DNA of 64,000 nucleotides from Chitinophaga niabensis (GTDB lineage Bacteria; Bacteroidota; Bacteroidia; Chitinophagales; Chitinophagaceae), in assembly GCF_039545795.1 (NCBI RefSeq), contig NZ_CP154260.1:7073001-7137000 (forward strand). Reading direction: 5' to 3'. The position numbers and the translations under genes were made by a program. How positions within the stretch are numbered: the stretch's first letter is position 1; each line of letters begins with the position of its first letter. This document shows, piece by piece, positions 25,901-31,977 of the stretch. The notes beneath the pieces were generated by a model, which was not told the DNA's origin, searched no databases, and was given only the letters and a program-made list of their open reading frames with translations.

Positions 25901-25929
25901 AACAGGAGAAAAACATAAAACTGTTTCAT
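22903..25929 (-). CDS. SusC/RagA-family TonB-dependent outer-membrane transporter
   Basis: 1008 residues from the ATG at 25929, which begins a proper signal peptide (MKQFYVFLLFISSYSWAQ). A further 15 in-frame codons upstream add only a non-signal stretch. It has a carboxypeptidase-regulatory-like domain (VSGTVTDAVSKQPLSGVSIFI), a TonB-box/plug region (IDEIVVVGYGTQKRKTLTSA) with DASATAIYGARGANGVVIIST, then a 22-strand barrel ending in Phe-rich segments and VTL. No STN signalling domain is present, so it is not expected to talk to a FecR. It heads the SoxC-like operon. Confidence 0.94.
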   Translation of the reverse strand: MKQFYVFLLFISSYSWAQQAPTVSGTVTDAVSKQPLSGVSIFIKGSNTEIVSDADGKYKIPGTAKEYVLFVSLVGYQSRDVKINAANAQISLQPGNRTIDEIVVVGYGTQKRKTLTSAISSINAAEVKDIPVAGFNEQLQGKASGVQINSNTGIPGDGAFVRVRGTTSINASNDPLYIVDGVFINNTSLQTVNSGGRATSPIADINPDDIQNIEILKDASATAIYGARGANGVVIISTKRGNFNSKPTVSVNYSTGWAKAAELWDLTTGPEHATLINEFYANSLADATSAADKTKYALPPFRPVSQGGRGLPQEQKTYDRLHKLFRTARISNYNLSLSGGGANTKYFIGASYTDQEAIVKPLGFNRGSFRLNVDHKLNSKVQVGVSNGLTRSYRNQGRTGDGPAGGMLQSALHTPTYLPEVNADGTPARWAGFDNLQVLIDNYNVNTTSLRYIGNLYVDAELLPGLKFRSSWSLDYNNYDESEYWNDQMQLGAAPTNGLATSNITQNSTWINEQTLSYRTTFGRKHDFGILIGNTIQSNITKSTFAQGSGFPGNAFTLISAAATRTASQTWTKYNLTSFFSRIDYSYADKYFLEFTIRADGSSRFGENRKFGYFPAIGAGWRLKEEPFLKGLDAISDLKLRVSAGLTGNQNGINNFAAQGNWTGGAGYPDNSSGDKPGTAPQQLANPDLQWEKTRQLNAGIDLGLLKDRLGIEFNVYSKYTTDNLLQLPVSAITGYTSYYANAGEISNKGFELSINSVNVKSRHFRWSSSFNISRNVNRVEKLPIPINQYSRDWVRIQEGYSLYSFWLYKQLYVDPQTGNAVFEDVVKDGSINVADRQILGNAAPEFFGGLNNTLSWKGFDLGVLISYQYGNDIFNLNRFFGEGGGTRDANRVLFANQLRRWQKPGDITDVPRLTAFGNNYTLEQNSRFLEDGSFLKLRTLTLGYKLPKIPKLQSVRVYFTASNLFTLTNYSGPDPELNVSSNQNILGLDIGTPPQPRSFQFGLNVTL

Positions 25930-26290
25930 AAAATAGATTACTGGTTGGAAGAAAGCAGCGGCTTGGAGAAACACGGAGGCCTCACCAGTGGCTTGCTATG
26001 ATGCAGGAATAAAATTGGTACGGATGTTACGGCCGGATCAGCAGCAACAACTAAAACGCATGGGGGGATATAAAGTATGTATTGCCACCATGGGTTGGAT
26101 TGAACATGTGTGTAAAGGTTTCATCCCGATTGATTTTACGAAACGCCTTTGATAAGGATCTACTGCTGGTGGTGGACAGTTACCCTTACATTCAGGAGTG
26201 GTTTTTTAATACGTTGGCTTATTAGTCTACTAAAACTGTAGACAAAATAAAGGATTTATATCCTATTCTCCAAGTGTTCGGGAAAAAAAA
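25930..26290. other. Regulatory gap upstream of the susC-like operon
   Basis: 361 nt between the aminotransferase stop and susC. It holds two adjacent inverted repeats near 26225-26264. Two short plus-strand frames (42 codons at 26024-26152 and 39 codons at 26106-26225) are too short to support, though their composition is protein-like. No perfect TAnnTTTG box was seen on the minus strand. Confidence 0.5.
26225..26264. promoter_or_regulatory. Two adjacent palindromes, possible operators
   Basis: GTCTAC, 7-nt spacer, GTAGAC at 26225-26243, then AGGAT, 4-nt spacer, ATCCT at 26251-26264. They lie between the MocR-like aminotransferase gene and the susC-like operon. There is no T-rich tail, so they are more likely protein-binding sites than terminators. 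Confidence 0.4.
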
Positions 26291-27328
26291 CTATTTCAGG
26301 GAGTCTGCAATGGCCTGTAAACCAGGTAACAGTTCCTCCTGGTCCCAGGACATTCCCAGGGCAACCCTGATATGATCTGTATGGTCTGTAACGGAGAATC
26401 CTGCTCCGGGGGGAATGTCAATATTCTTATCCTTCCATTGCTCCGCTATAGCAGGATCTGCTTTCAGCCAGATATGATAGGAGCTGGGGAATGTTTTGTA
26501 GGTGAGGCCGTTAAAGATACGCCTGATCTTTTCCTGCAAGGCCTGTGCGGCTTGTTGTTTATCACGGATGATCCCCTTCAGCAGTTCTCCTTTCATCAGG
26601 TAAATACTGAAATCGGTAAAAAGCTGGGAGGTACCGCTGGAAGTAAGTTGTACAAGGTTTTCGATGCCTTTGAGCAGTCCTTTCGGTGCTGCAAGATAAG
26701 CAGCACGCAGCATGGGGTTAAAGGGTTTGGACATACTATGCACATGCATGGTACGCTCCGGGAAGATAGTGAGGAAAGAAGGCGGAGGATCAGGATGCAG
26801 GAAACGGTAAGCATCATCTTCGAGGATATATACATCTTCATAAGCCCGTACAACCTCCGCAATGGCCTGCCGCCTTTCTAAAGACATTACGCTGCAGGTG
26901 GGATTGTGGATAGTGGGTTGCAGGTAGATGAGTTTACTCTTACCGGTTTTAAGATGTTCTGCCAATGCTTCCGGCAGCATACCTTCTTCATCAGTGGCTA
27001 TGATATGGAACTGGTAATTCATACTGGCCGCGCCCATTTTAAAGCCGGGGAAAGTAGTGGGTTCTATGGCAATATGTTCTGTGATGCTTCTGAAGAAAGA
27101 AAGTACACAGTAAAGTGCATTGTTACCACTGGGCAGGGAAATAAGGTCTGAGTGTTCCGGTGTCGCGCGTAACCAGTTAAACACAACCGCTTCGCCGGCC
27201 GCATCCAGGGATTGATAAGGTACGTGCAGCAATTTGCTGGCAAGTGAAGGGTTAATGTTACTGCAGTATTCCAAAAATACATCCATTTCGCGGGGAATGG
27301 AAGGATAGTTTACACGTAAATTAAGCAT
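26291..27328 (-). CDS. PLP-dependent aminotransferase (MocR-like domain without HTH)
   Basis: 345 residues. The fold-type I aminotransferase is shown by ISLPSGNNALYCVLSFF, YLQPTIHNPTCSVMSLERR, LEDDAYRFLHPD and HSMSKPFNPMLRAAY, with the PLP-binding Lys in SMSKP. The sequence resembles the aminotransferase half of MocR/GntR regulators but has no N-terminal winged helix. It is therefore either a free-standing enzyme or a truncated regulator. Palindromes lie downstream toward the susC-like operon. A degenerate box TACCTTCA ends 4 nt before the ATG. Confidence 0.85.
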   Translation of the reverse strand: MLNLRVNYPSIPREMDVFLEYCSNINPSLASKLLHVPYQSLDAAGEAVVFNWLRATPEHSDLISLPSGNNALYCVLSFFRSITEHIAIEPTTFPGFKMGAASMNYQFHIIATDEEGMLPEALAEHLKTGKSKLIYLQPTIHNPTCSVMSLERRQAIAEVVRAYEDVYILEDDAYRFLHPDPPPSFLTIFPERTMHVHSMSKPFNPMLRAAYLAAPKGLLKGIENLVQLTSSGTSQLFTDFSIYLMKGELLKGIIRDKQQAAQALQEKIRRIFNGLTYKTFPSSYHIWLKADPAIAEQWKDKNIDIPPGAGFSVTDHTDHIRVALGMSWDQEELLPGLQAIADSLK

Positions 27329-27350
27329 ACCCTGAAGGTAGGAAAAATGT

Positions 27351-27446
27351 TTAATCTTCCAGCGAGCGATGATATTGCATCAGTATACCTGCGAGTACAG
27401 CAAGAACAGCAAAAAGGAATAGTATGGTGATAAGAGCGATGATCAT
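27351..27446 (-). CDS. 31-residue single-helix membrane peptide, coupled to the acyltransferase
   Basis: The reading is MIIALITILFLFAVLAVLAG followed by ILMQYHRSLED: one strong membrane helix with a short polar C-terminal tail. Its ATG overlaps the TGA of the acyltransferase gene (ATGA at 27446-27443), a classic translational coupling. It ends 22 nt before the start of the aminotransferase gene. It is too small for family recognition. The coupling and clean hydrophobic composition argue for a real small protein, perhaps a partner of the acyltransferase. Confidence 0.6.
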   Translation of the reverse strand: MIIALITILFLFAVLAVLAGILMQYHRSLED

Positions 27447-28222
27447 GATCTGTTATTTTTCCAGCGGCGGTGGCTCCACAGCCAGTATTCAGGTGATCTG
27501 CGGATATCTTGTTCCAGGAATTCCGAGAATGTTTTAGTGATGGCATGTTCTTTTGTTGCAGCAGCCTGGTCTGTGATCAATGAAAAGGAGATCTCCCAAT
27601 GAGAAGAGGCATCTCTTTTATTAATCACGGCATACACCACCACGGCATCCAGTTTTTTAGCGATCCGTTCTGCACCGGTAATAACATTGGTAGGCTGATG
27701 AAGGAAATCCATAGTGAAGCGGTTTTCCTGCGAAGGCGATTGATCTGATACAAAGATGTAAGCACCCGGCCGTTCCCTGTTGGCATGCATGTACCGTACC
27801 ACTTTGTCCATGGAGAGTAATTTTAAACCAAAGCGGGAGCGGAGCTTGCGCATGATCCTGTCGAACAGCCTGTTGGATAAAGGTTTGAATACGGCGTGCA
27901 CATCAAATGAAACATAAGAAGGGAGGATGTTGGCGTATTCCCAGTTGCCATAATGCCCTAACATGATGATGATGTTCCGTTGCTGTGCATGATAATGCTC
28001 CAGCAAAGCGGCATTATTCACCTGCACCCGTTTCTTCATCTGTTTTTCAGAGAGCAGGATCATTTGCAGCCATTCCAGGAACATGTGACTGAAATACCGG
28101 TAGAACCGGCCGGCGATGTGATTGATCTCTTCGTATGATCTTTCCGGGAAGGAGCGGGCCAGGTTTTGCATCACTACTGCGAACCGGTAGCGCAATATGG
28201 TATGAAAAAGAAAATAAAGCAT
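27443..28222 (-). CDS. Lysophospholipid/lipid A acyltransferase, LpxL-HtrB family
   Basis: 259 residues from the ATG at 28222. The frame is open up to 28420, but that would overlap the divergent AraC gene. Family marks are VVMQNLARSFPERSYEEI, the catalytic HxxxxE in LGHYGNWEYA, PLSNRLFDRIMRKLRSRFG and the end EFLEQDIRRSPEYWLWSHRRWK. It is predicted to acylate lipid A or related lipids at the inner membrane. The N-terminal helix is shorter than usual from this start. A hydrophobic in-frame stretch upstream (GYFVLYLTYS) hints that a non-ATG start between 28222 and 28330 may be real. Confidence 0.85.
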   Translation of the reverse strand: MLYFLFHTILRYRFAVVMQNLARSFPERSYEEINHIAGRFYRYFSHMFLEWLQMILLSEKQMKKRVQVNNAALLEHYHAQQRNIIIMLGHYGNWEYANILPSYVSFDVHAVFKPLSNRLFDRIMRKLRSRFGLKLLSMDKVVRYMHANRERPGAYIFVSDQSPSQENRFTMDFLHQPTNVITGAERIAKKLDAVVVYAVINKRDASSHWEISFSLITDQAAATKEHAITKTFSEFLEQDIRRSPEYWLWSHRRWKNNRS

Positions 28223-28370
28223 GCTGTATGTTAAATAAAGTACAAAGTACCCCGAATGATGGGGGTATCCAGGAAATATGCCGTTATAGAGTATACAAAG
28301 CAAAATTGGCAAATGATGGATGAGAAATGTTGCGGGATCGGGATTAAAATTTGCGTAAAACGAATTAATT

Positions 28371-29369
28371 ATGGAAGTAGTGTTCAGGAACAGTGCCTGC
28401 GAGGTATTGCATAAAGACAAATTATTACTAAACAGGGAGCAATTAATGGATTGCTCCGCCTGGGAAACTGTTCAGGAAGATCGAAAGCCTTTCTGGGACG
28501 TGCGTTTCCGCCAGTTTTATTCAGATGGTATCCATATGGGTTATTGTAATGTTGATGTACATGAGGAGCTGCATGTGTCTACTGTTGAGCAGGCACCTAT
28601 GCCCTGCATTGCTTTTTTGCAGCAGGGGGATATTGTGACCAGGCCGCATGGAGAACGTAAACCGCAACACTTTACTTCAGGCGAGCATAATATTTTCCTG
28701 AATGCCTATACAACGGAAGCAACGGTGTATAAACAGCAGCAGGACCTGCAGGTGTTTGTGCTCAGCTTTCTGCCGGAGCGGTTCCTGGCGCTGGCAGAGA
28801 ATACCAGCCCGGTAATGGAAGCACTGGCGGAGTATATTGCAGGTAAAAAGCCCTCTTTCCAAAAGGATTGTCAAAATCTTCCTTTAACGCCAAAGATGCA
28901 TATGCTGATAGAAAGCATGAAGGAATGTGGTTACCGGGGCGGATTGCGTAAGCTTTTTCTGCAATCGAAAGCGCTGGAGCTGCTGGCATTGCAATGTGCG
29001 CAGCTGGAAGAAAGGGAAAACCAGCCGGTGCGCAGCGCAAAATTATTCCCGGAAGATATAAGGAAGGTGCACCTGGCCCGGGAGATCCTGCTGCAGGATC
29101 TGCAGAGCCCGCCCTCCATGTCAGTACTGGCCCGGCAATCAGGCCTGAATACTTTTAAGCTGAAAGCCGGTTTTAAACATGTTTTTGGGAATACCGTTTT
29201 CGGGTATTTAAAGGATCACCGGCTGGAGCAGGCGAGGAATATGATCCGGGAAGGGGATAGGACCGTAACGGCGGTAGCTTATGAAACGGGGTATAGTACC
29301 CTGCAGCACTTTAGTAATGAGTTTAAGAAGAAATACGGGTTGAGTCCCAAAGAGGTGAAAAAAGGGTAA
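28371..29369 (+). CDS. AraC-family transcriptional regulator
   Basis: 332 residues. An N-terminal effector domain (to about 225) is followed by the double HTH: LAREILLQDLQSPPSMSVLARQSGLNTFKLKAGFKHVFGNTVFGYLKDHRLEQARNMI, then VTAVAYETGYSTLQHFSNEFKKKYGLSPKEV. It is a clear paralogue of the regulator at 30531, sharing FKLK-GFK and NTVFGYL segments. It is divergent from the acyltransferase gene. The inducer is unknown. Confidence 0.92.
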   Translation: MEVVFRNSACEVLHKDKLLLNREQLMDCSAWETVQEDRKPFWDVRFRQFYSDGIHMGYCNVDVHEELHVSTVEQAPMPCIAFLQQGDIVTRPHGERKPQHFTSGEHNIFLNAYTTEATVYKQQQDLQVFVLSFLPERFLALAENTSPVMEALAEYIAGKKPSFQKDCQNLPLTPKMHMLIESMKECGYRGGLRKLFLQSKALELLALQCAQLEERENQPVRSAKLFPEDIRKVHLAREILLQDLQSPPSMSVLARQSGLNTFKLKAGFKHVFGNTVFGYLKDHRLEQARNMIREGDRTVTAVAYETGYSTLQHFSNEFKKKYGLSPKEVKKG

Positions 29370-29398
29370 AAAGTAAATATCTCATACGCTTTTACTAC

Positions 29399-29449
29399 GC
29401 TTCATCTATGCCTTTGATATGGGTTATCTATGCTTCATCTATGCTTTTG
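29399..29449 (+). repeat. Direct repeat GCTTCATCTATGCYTTTG, two copies
   Basis: Copies at 29399-29416 and 29432-29449 differ by one base and start 33 bp apart, in the 151-nt gap upstream of the repeat-bearing gene at 29521. Confidence 0.7.
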
Positions 29450-29508
29450 CCAGGGGTTTACCCTGAAAAAAGTTGCTATATATCAATTTTTTGGATAACC
29501 CTTCTTCC

Positions 29509-29516
29509 TAACTTTG
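29509..29516 (+). promoter_or_regulatory. TAnnTTTG promoter box 4 nt before the start at 29521
   Basis: TAACTTTG matches the consensus exactly. CATA separates it from the ATG. A TTTG at 29490-29493, 15 nt upstream, may serve as the -33 element. The mRNA is probably leaderless. Confidence 0.6.
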
Positions 29517-29520
29517 CATA

Positions 29521-30216
29521 ATGGCAAAGCAAACAGGCCCAGTAAAACTGGAAGGTACTATCGGCAACATCTGTTTTTATAAAATGGGTGACGAGTACTA
29601 TGCCCGTTTGAAAAGCTCCTTAACTGGCAAACGGGTGAAGAAAGATCCCCGGTTCAGAAGGACCATGGAATTTGCTTCCTTCCTGGCACTGGCTGCAAAG
29701 ATTGCTTCAGAGATCTACTGCACCCTGCCTAAGCAGCGCGGTCTCTACCGTAAGATAGTAGGCATGGCCATGGAACTGCTCAAGCTGGGAATTGAAAAAG
29801 AGGAAACGATGTTGCAGTTGCAGGCAATACTGGCTGCGGCATCGCTGAAAGAAACCGCAGCACAATTGGCGGAACCCAAGCAACAATTGGCAAGAGCTAC
29901 AGCGCAATTGGAGGAATCTACACAACAATTGGAAGGATCCACCTTACAATTGGAGGCTCCCCTTCCTCCCTTAGAAACGGAACAGCGGCCTGCCGAACTC
30001 CATGGAAGGCCAGGGGATATTAGCCATCACCACCAGGAACACAATGAGCGTAAAAATAAACCAGGTCCGAAACTTAACCGCAGGCAGCAACGATTTTCCC
30101 GCCCGCTTTTTTCCTGCATTGCATATCAGAACAGCTATGAACATAAGAAGCGGATGCCGCAGCGTAAAAAAAGTAATGCCCGGATCAGAGGTGATACCTT
30201 TAATGTTATGATATAA
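29521..30216 (+). CDS. Unknown protein with 7-residue repeats and a read-through C-terminus
   Basis: 231 residues, not recognised as a named family. Residues 1-100 form a compact basic domain (VKLEGTIGNICFYKMGDEYY, then KDPRFRRTMEFASFLALAAKIASEIY). Residues 114-155 are six exact 7-residue repeats of the type QQLEEST, coiled-coil-like. From about residue 151 to the stop the frame is antisense to the membrane protein gene at 29971-30438, and its composition changes to His/Arg/Lys-rich, so this tail is probably not ancestral. It starts right after a perfect promoter box. Confidence 0.55.
   Translation: MAKQTGPVKLEGTIGNICFYKMGDEYYARLKSSLTGKRVKKDPRFRRTMEFASFLALAAKIASEIYCTLPKQRGLYRKIVGMAMELLKLGIEKEETMLQLQAILAAASLKETAAQLAEPKQQLARATAQLEESTQQLEGSTLQLEAPLPPLETEQRPAELHGRPGDISHHHQEHNERKNKPGPKLNRRQQRFSRPLFSCIAYQNSYEHKKRMPQRKKSNARIRGDTFNVMI
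29860..29985 (+). repeat. Six 21-bp coding tandem repeats (CAATTGG core)
   Basis: Units start at 29860, 29881, 29902, 29923, 29944 and 29965, exactly 21 bp apart. The first five share CAATTGG. They encode AQLAEPK, QQLARAT, AQLEEST, QQLEGST, LQLEAPL and PPLETEQ. Confidence 0.9.
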
Positions 30217-30438
30217 GATATAGGTAGTGATAGGGCTGGTAACAAAGAATAATACCAAACCTACAATACCCTGTATGCCCAGCATCCCGCTGTAGAAGGC
30301 AAACAACTTCTGGTGTTTATCCGTAAATGGTTTTTTAGCCAGCCAGCCATATAAACTTAGGAATAAGGTGGCCAGTAATAACAACATCACCGGCCAGCGC
30401 AGCCAGGAGTGCAGGAATAATGTGATCTGGTAAAACAT
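29971..30438 (-). CDS. Four-helix inner-membrane protein, cytochrome b561-like
   Basis: 155 residues with four hydrophobic helices (about 15-32, 45-67, 90-108 and 123-142). The conserved LHSWLRWPVMLLLL start and the C-terminal FVVMANIPWP segment recur in the protein at 48778-49233 (LHSLFRWLVLISLI, then LIAIPWPF), so the two are paralogues. Several conserved His could bind haem, but this is not certain. It is convergent with the gene at 29521 and overlaps it by 246 nt. Confidence 0.75.
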   Translation of the reverse strand: MFYQITLFLHSWLRWPVMLLLLATLFLSLYGWLAKKPFTDKHQKLFAFYSGMLGIQGIVGLVLFFVTSPITTYILYHNIKGITSDPGITFFTLRHPLLMFIAVLICNAGKKRAGKSLLPAVKFRTWFIFTLIVFLVVMANIPWPSMEFGRPLFRF

Positions 30439-30530
30439 CTGGTCTTTTATTTTACAGGCAAAGCTGCTTCAGAATTTTATATTTACTTTTATACCATACG
30501 GAGCATGTTTTATACTAAACGGATTCTTTT

Positions 30531-31526
30531 ATGATCGTAAGTGTTTATGATGCTAAAGGGCGTGCAGGGAAAGTTAACCAGGGAACAACGGCAACAGTGA
30601 TCGATCAGACGCAGGTTATAGAGAGAAGGAATAAGATCAAGTTCCCTTTTGGCGATGCGGAAATGGTACAATTATCCTTTGCTGGTATTTTTGTAAAGTA
30701 TGGTGATATTGCGCTACGTGAGCAGATCAACCTGCATATGGACATGGAAGATGAACCTCCTGTAGTAGAGTTACATTTCACCTTATCCGGTTATGGCTTC
30801 CTGCAGAACGACAGAAGCGGCGACAGGTACGATTTTGTAGAGAACTTTTGCAATATGCATTACCTGCCGCAGTTCACCGGTGCCGGGGAGTATGCAAAGA
30901 ATACACGATACCGTTTCTTTGAAGTACACTTCACCACCGATGCTTTTCTTGCACTGGCACAGAACAGCTCCCCGCTACTGATGGACCTGGCTAACAGGAT
31001 CTCCACTAACAGTAAAATAGATATCAACAAGGAGAACATGCCTATTACAATGGCTATGCATCAGTGTATCCAGGATATTATGTATTGCCGGTTCAGTGGC
31101 GGCTTGAAAATGATGTACCTGCAATCCAAATGTGTTGAACTGCTGGCATTGCAGGCGCAGGCATATGAAAGTCTTACCGGTAAAACACCTTTCTCTTCCA
31201 GTATAACGTCGGACGATATTGAACGGATCCGTTATGCACAATCCTATTTAATTCAGCATTCACTACAACCTCCTTCTCTCATGGAACTCTCCCGCATTGC
31301 AGGGATCAATGAGTTCAAACTGAAGAAAGGGTTCAAAGAAGTTTTTAATAATACTGTGTTCGGGTACCTGGCAGATCATAAACTGAGTGAGGCCAGGGAA
31401 ATGTTGTTATACCGGCAGATGCCCATCAAAGAAGTGGCGGATCAATTGGGATATTCTTCTGTGCAGCATTTCAGCAAAGCTTTTAAAAAGAAGTTCGGCG
31501 TTGCGCCCGGGCAGGCGAAGGGTTGA
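30531..31526 (+). CDS. AraC-family transcriptional regulator (paralogue of 28371)
   Basis: 331 residues. The N-terminal domain contains FFEVHFTTDAFLALAQNSSPLLMDL, closely parallel to the LPERFLALAENTSPVMEAL segment of the earlier regulator. The C-terminal AraC domain has LMELSRIAGINEFKLKKGFKEVFNNTVFGYL and IKEVADQLGYSSVQHFSKAFKKKFGVAPGQ. It is divergent from the b561-like gene. It was probably duplicated together with neighbouring accessory genes. Confidence 0.92.
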   Translation: MIVSVYDAKGRAGKVNQGTTATVIDQTQVIERRNKIKFPFGDAEMVQLSFAGIFVKYGDIALREQINLHMDMEDEPPVVELHFTLSGYGFLQNDRSGDRYDFVENFCNMHYLPQFTGAGEYAKNTRYRFFEVHFTTDAFLALAQNSSPLLMDLANRISTNSKIDINKENMPITMAMHQCIQDIMYCRFSGGLKMMYLQSKCVELLALQAQAYESLTGKTPFSSSITSDDIERIRYAQSYLIQHSLQPPSLMELSRIAGINEFKLKKGFKEVFNNTVFGYLADHKLSEAREMLLYRQMPIKEVADQLGYSSVQHFSKAFKKKFGVAPGQAKG

Positions 31527-31588
31527 GGGCTGGCTATGATCGAATGCAGCAAGCAACATTGAAAATATATTGCAGAGAAATAAATCAT

Positions 31589-31945
31589 ATGGAAACAAAT
31601 AAACATTACCCTTTTACCTTAGGGAACAATGATGACGTGTATAGCGTATCAGCCGACCTTGAAAGTGATGATCTCTATAACAGGTACTACACTTTCTTTC
31701 AAAAGCACGACTATGAAGGAAATGGTTACTGCTGGGAAGGACATATTACACAGATACTGGAAAAGCTGGATGAAGACCTGTTATCGGAAATAGAATTTGA
31801 TCCTGAAGCCGGTGGTTTTTATGCTTATTTCCCCTCAGAAGAAACACAGTTGAAGTTTGCGGCTTTGCTTTCTCCTATATTTTCGGATCTGAATAAATTG
31901 GAGGAATGGGTATTACAGGCAGACAGAGACCGTGTAGACGATTAG
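31589..31945 (+). CDS. Imm51-like immunity protein, orphan
   Basis: 118 residues from the ATG at 31589; the frame is open upstream into the AraC gene, but METNKHYPF is a more natural start. It is acidic and soluble. The core FFQKHDYEGNGYCWEGHITQIL and the end SEETQLKFAALLSPIFSDLNKLEEWV fit the Immunity protein 51 family, which is usually encoded beside polymorphic or contact-dependent toxins. No toxin, Rhs, VgrG or PAAR gene is within the window, so it may be a stand-alone defence against toxins of neighbours. Confidence 0.7.
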   Translation: METNKHYPFTLGNNDDVYSVSADLESDDLYNRYYTFFQKHDYEGNGYCWEGHITQILEKLDEDLLSEIEFDPEAGGFYAYFPSEETQLKFAALLSPIFSDLNKLEEWVLQADRDRVDD

Positions 31946-31977
31946 GTTGGCAGGAATTTTGGGGCGGAATAGCAATT

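Noticed and set aside
25930..26060. SAM-type or other riboswitch in the susC leader
   Set aside because: I looked for the conserved S-box core and a cobalamin or TPP core on the minus strand and found no matching segment order.
26024..26225. Two overlapping short plus-strand frames (42 and 39 codons)
   Set aside because: Protein-like composition but no start signal, no homology I recognise and a position inside a promoter region. They may be decayed coding DNA but cannot be supported.
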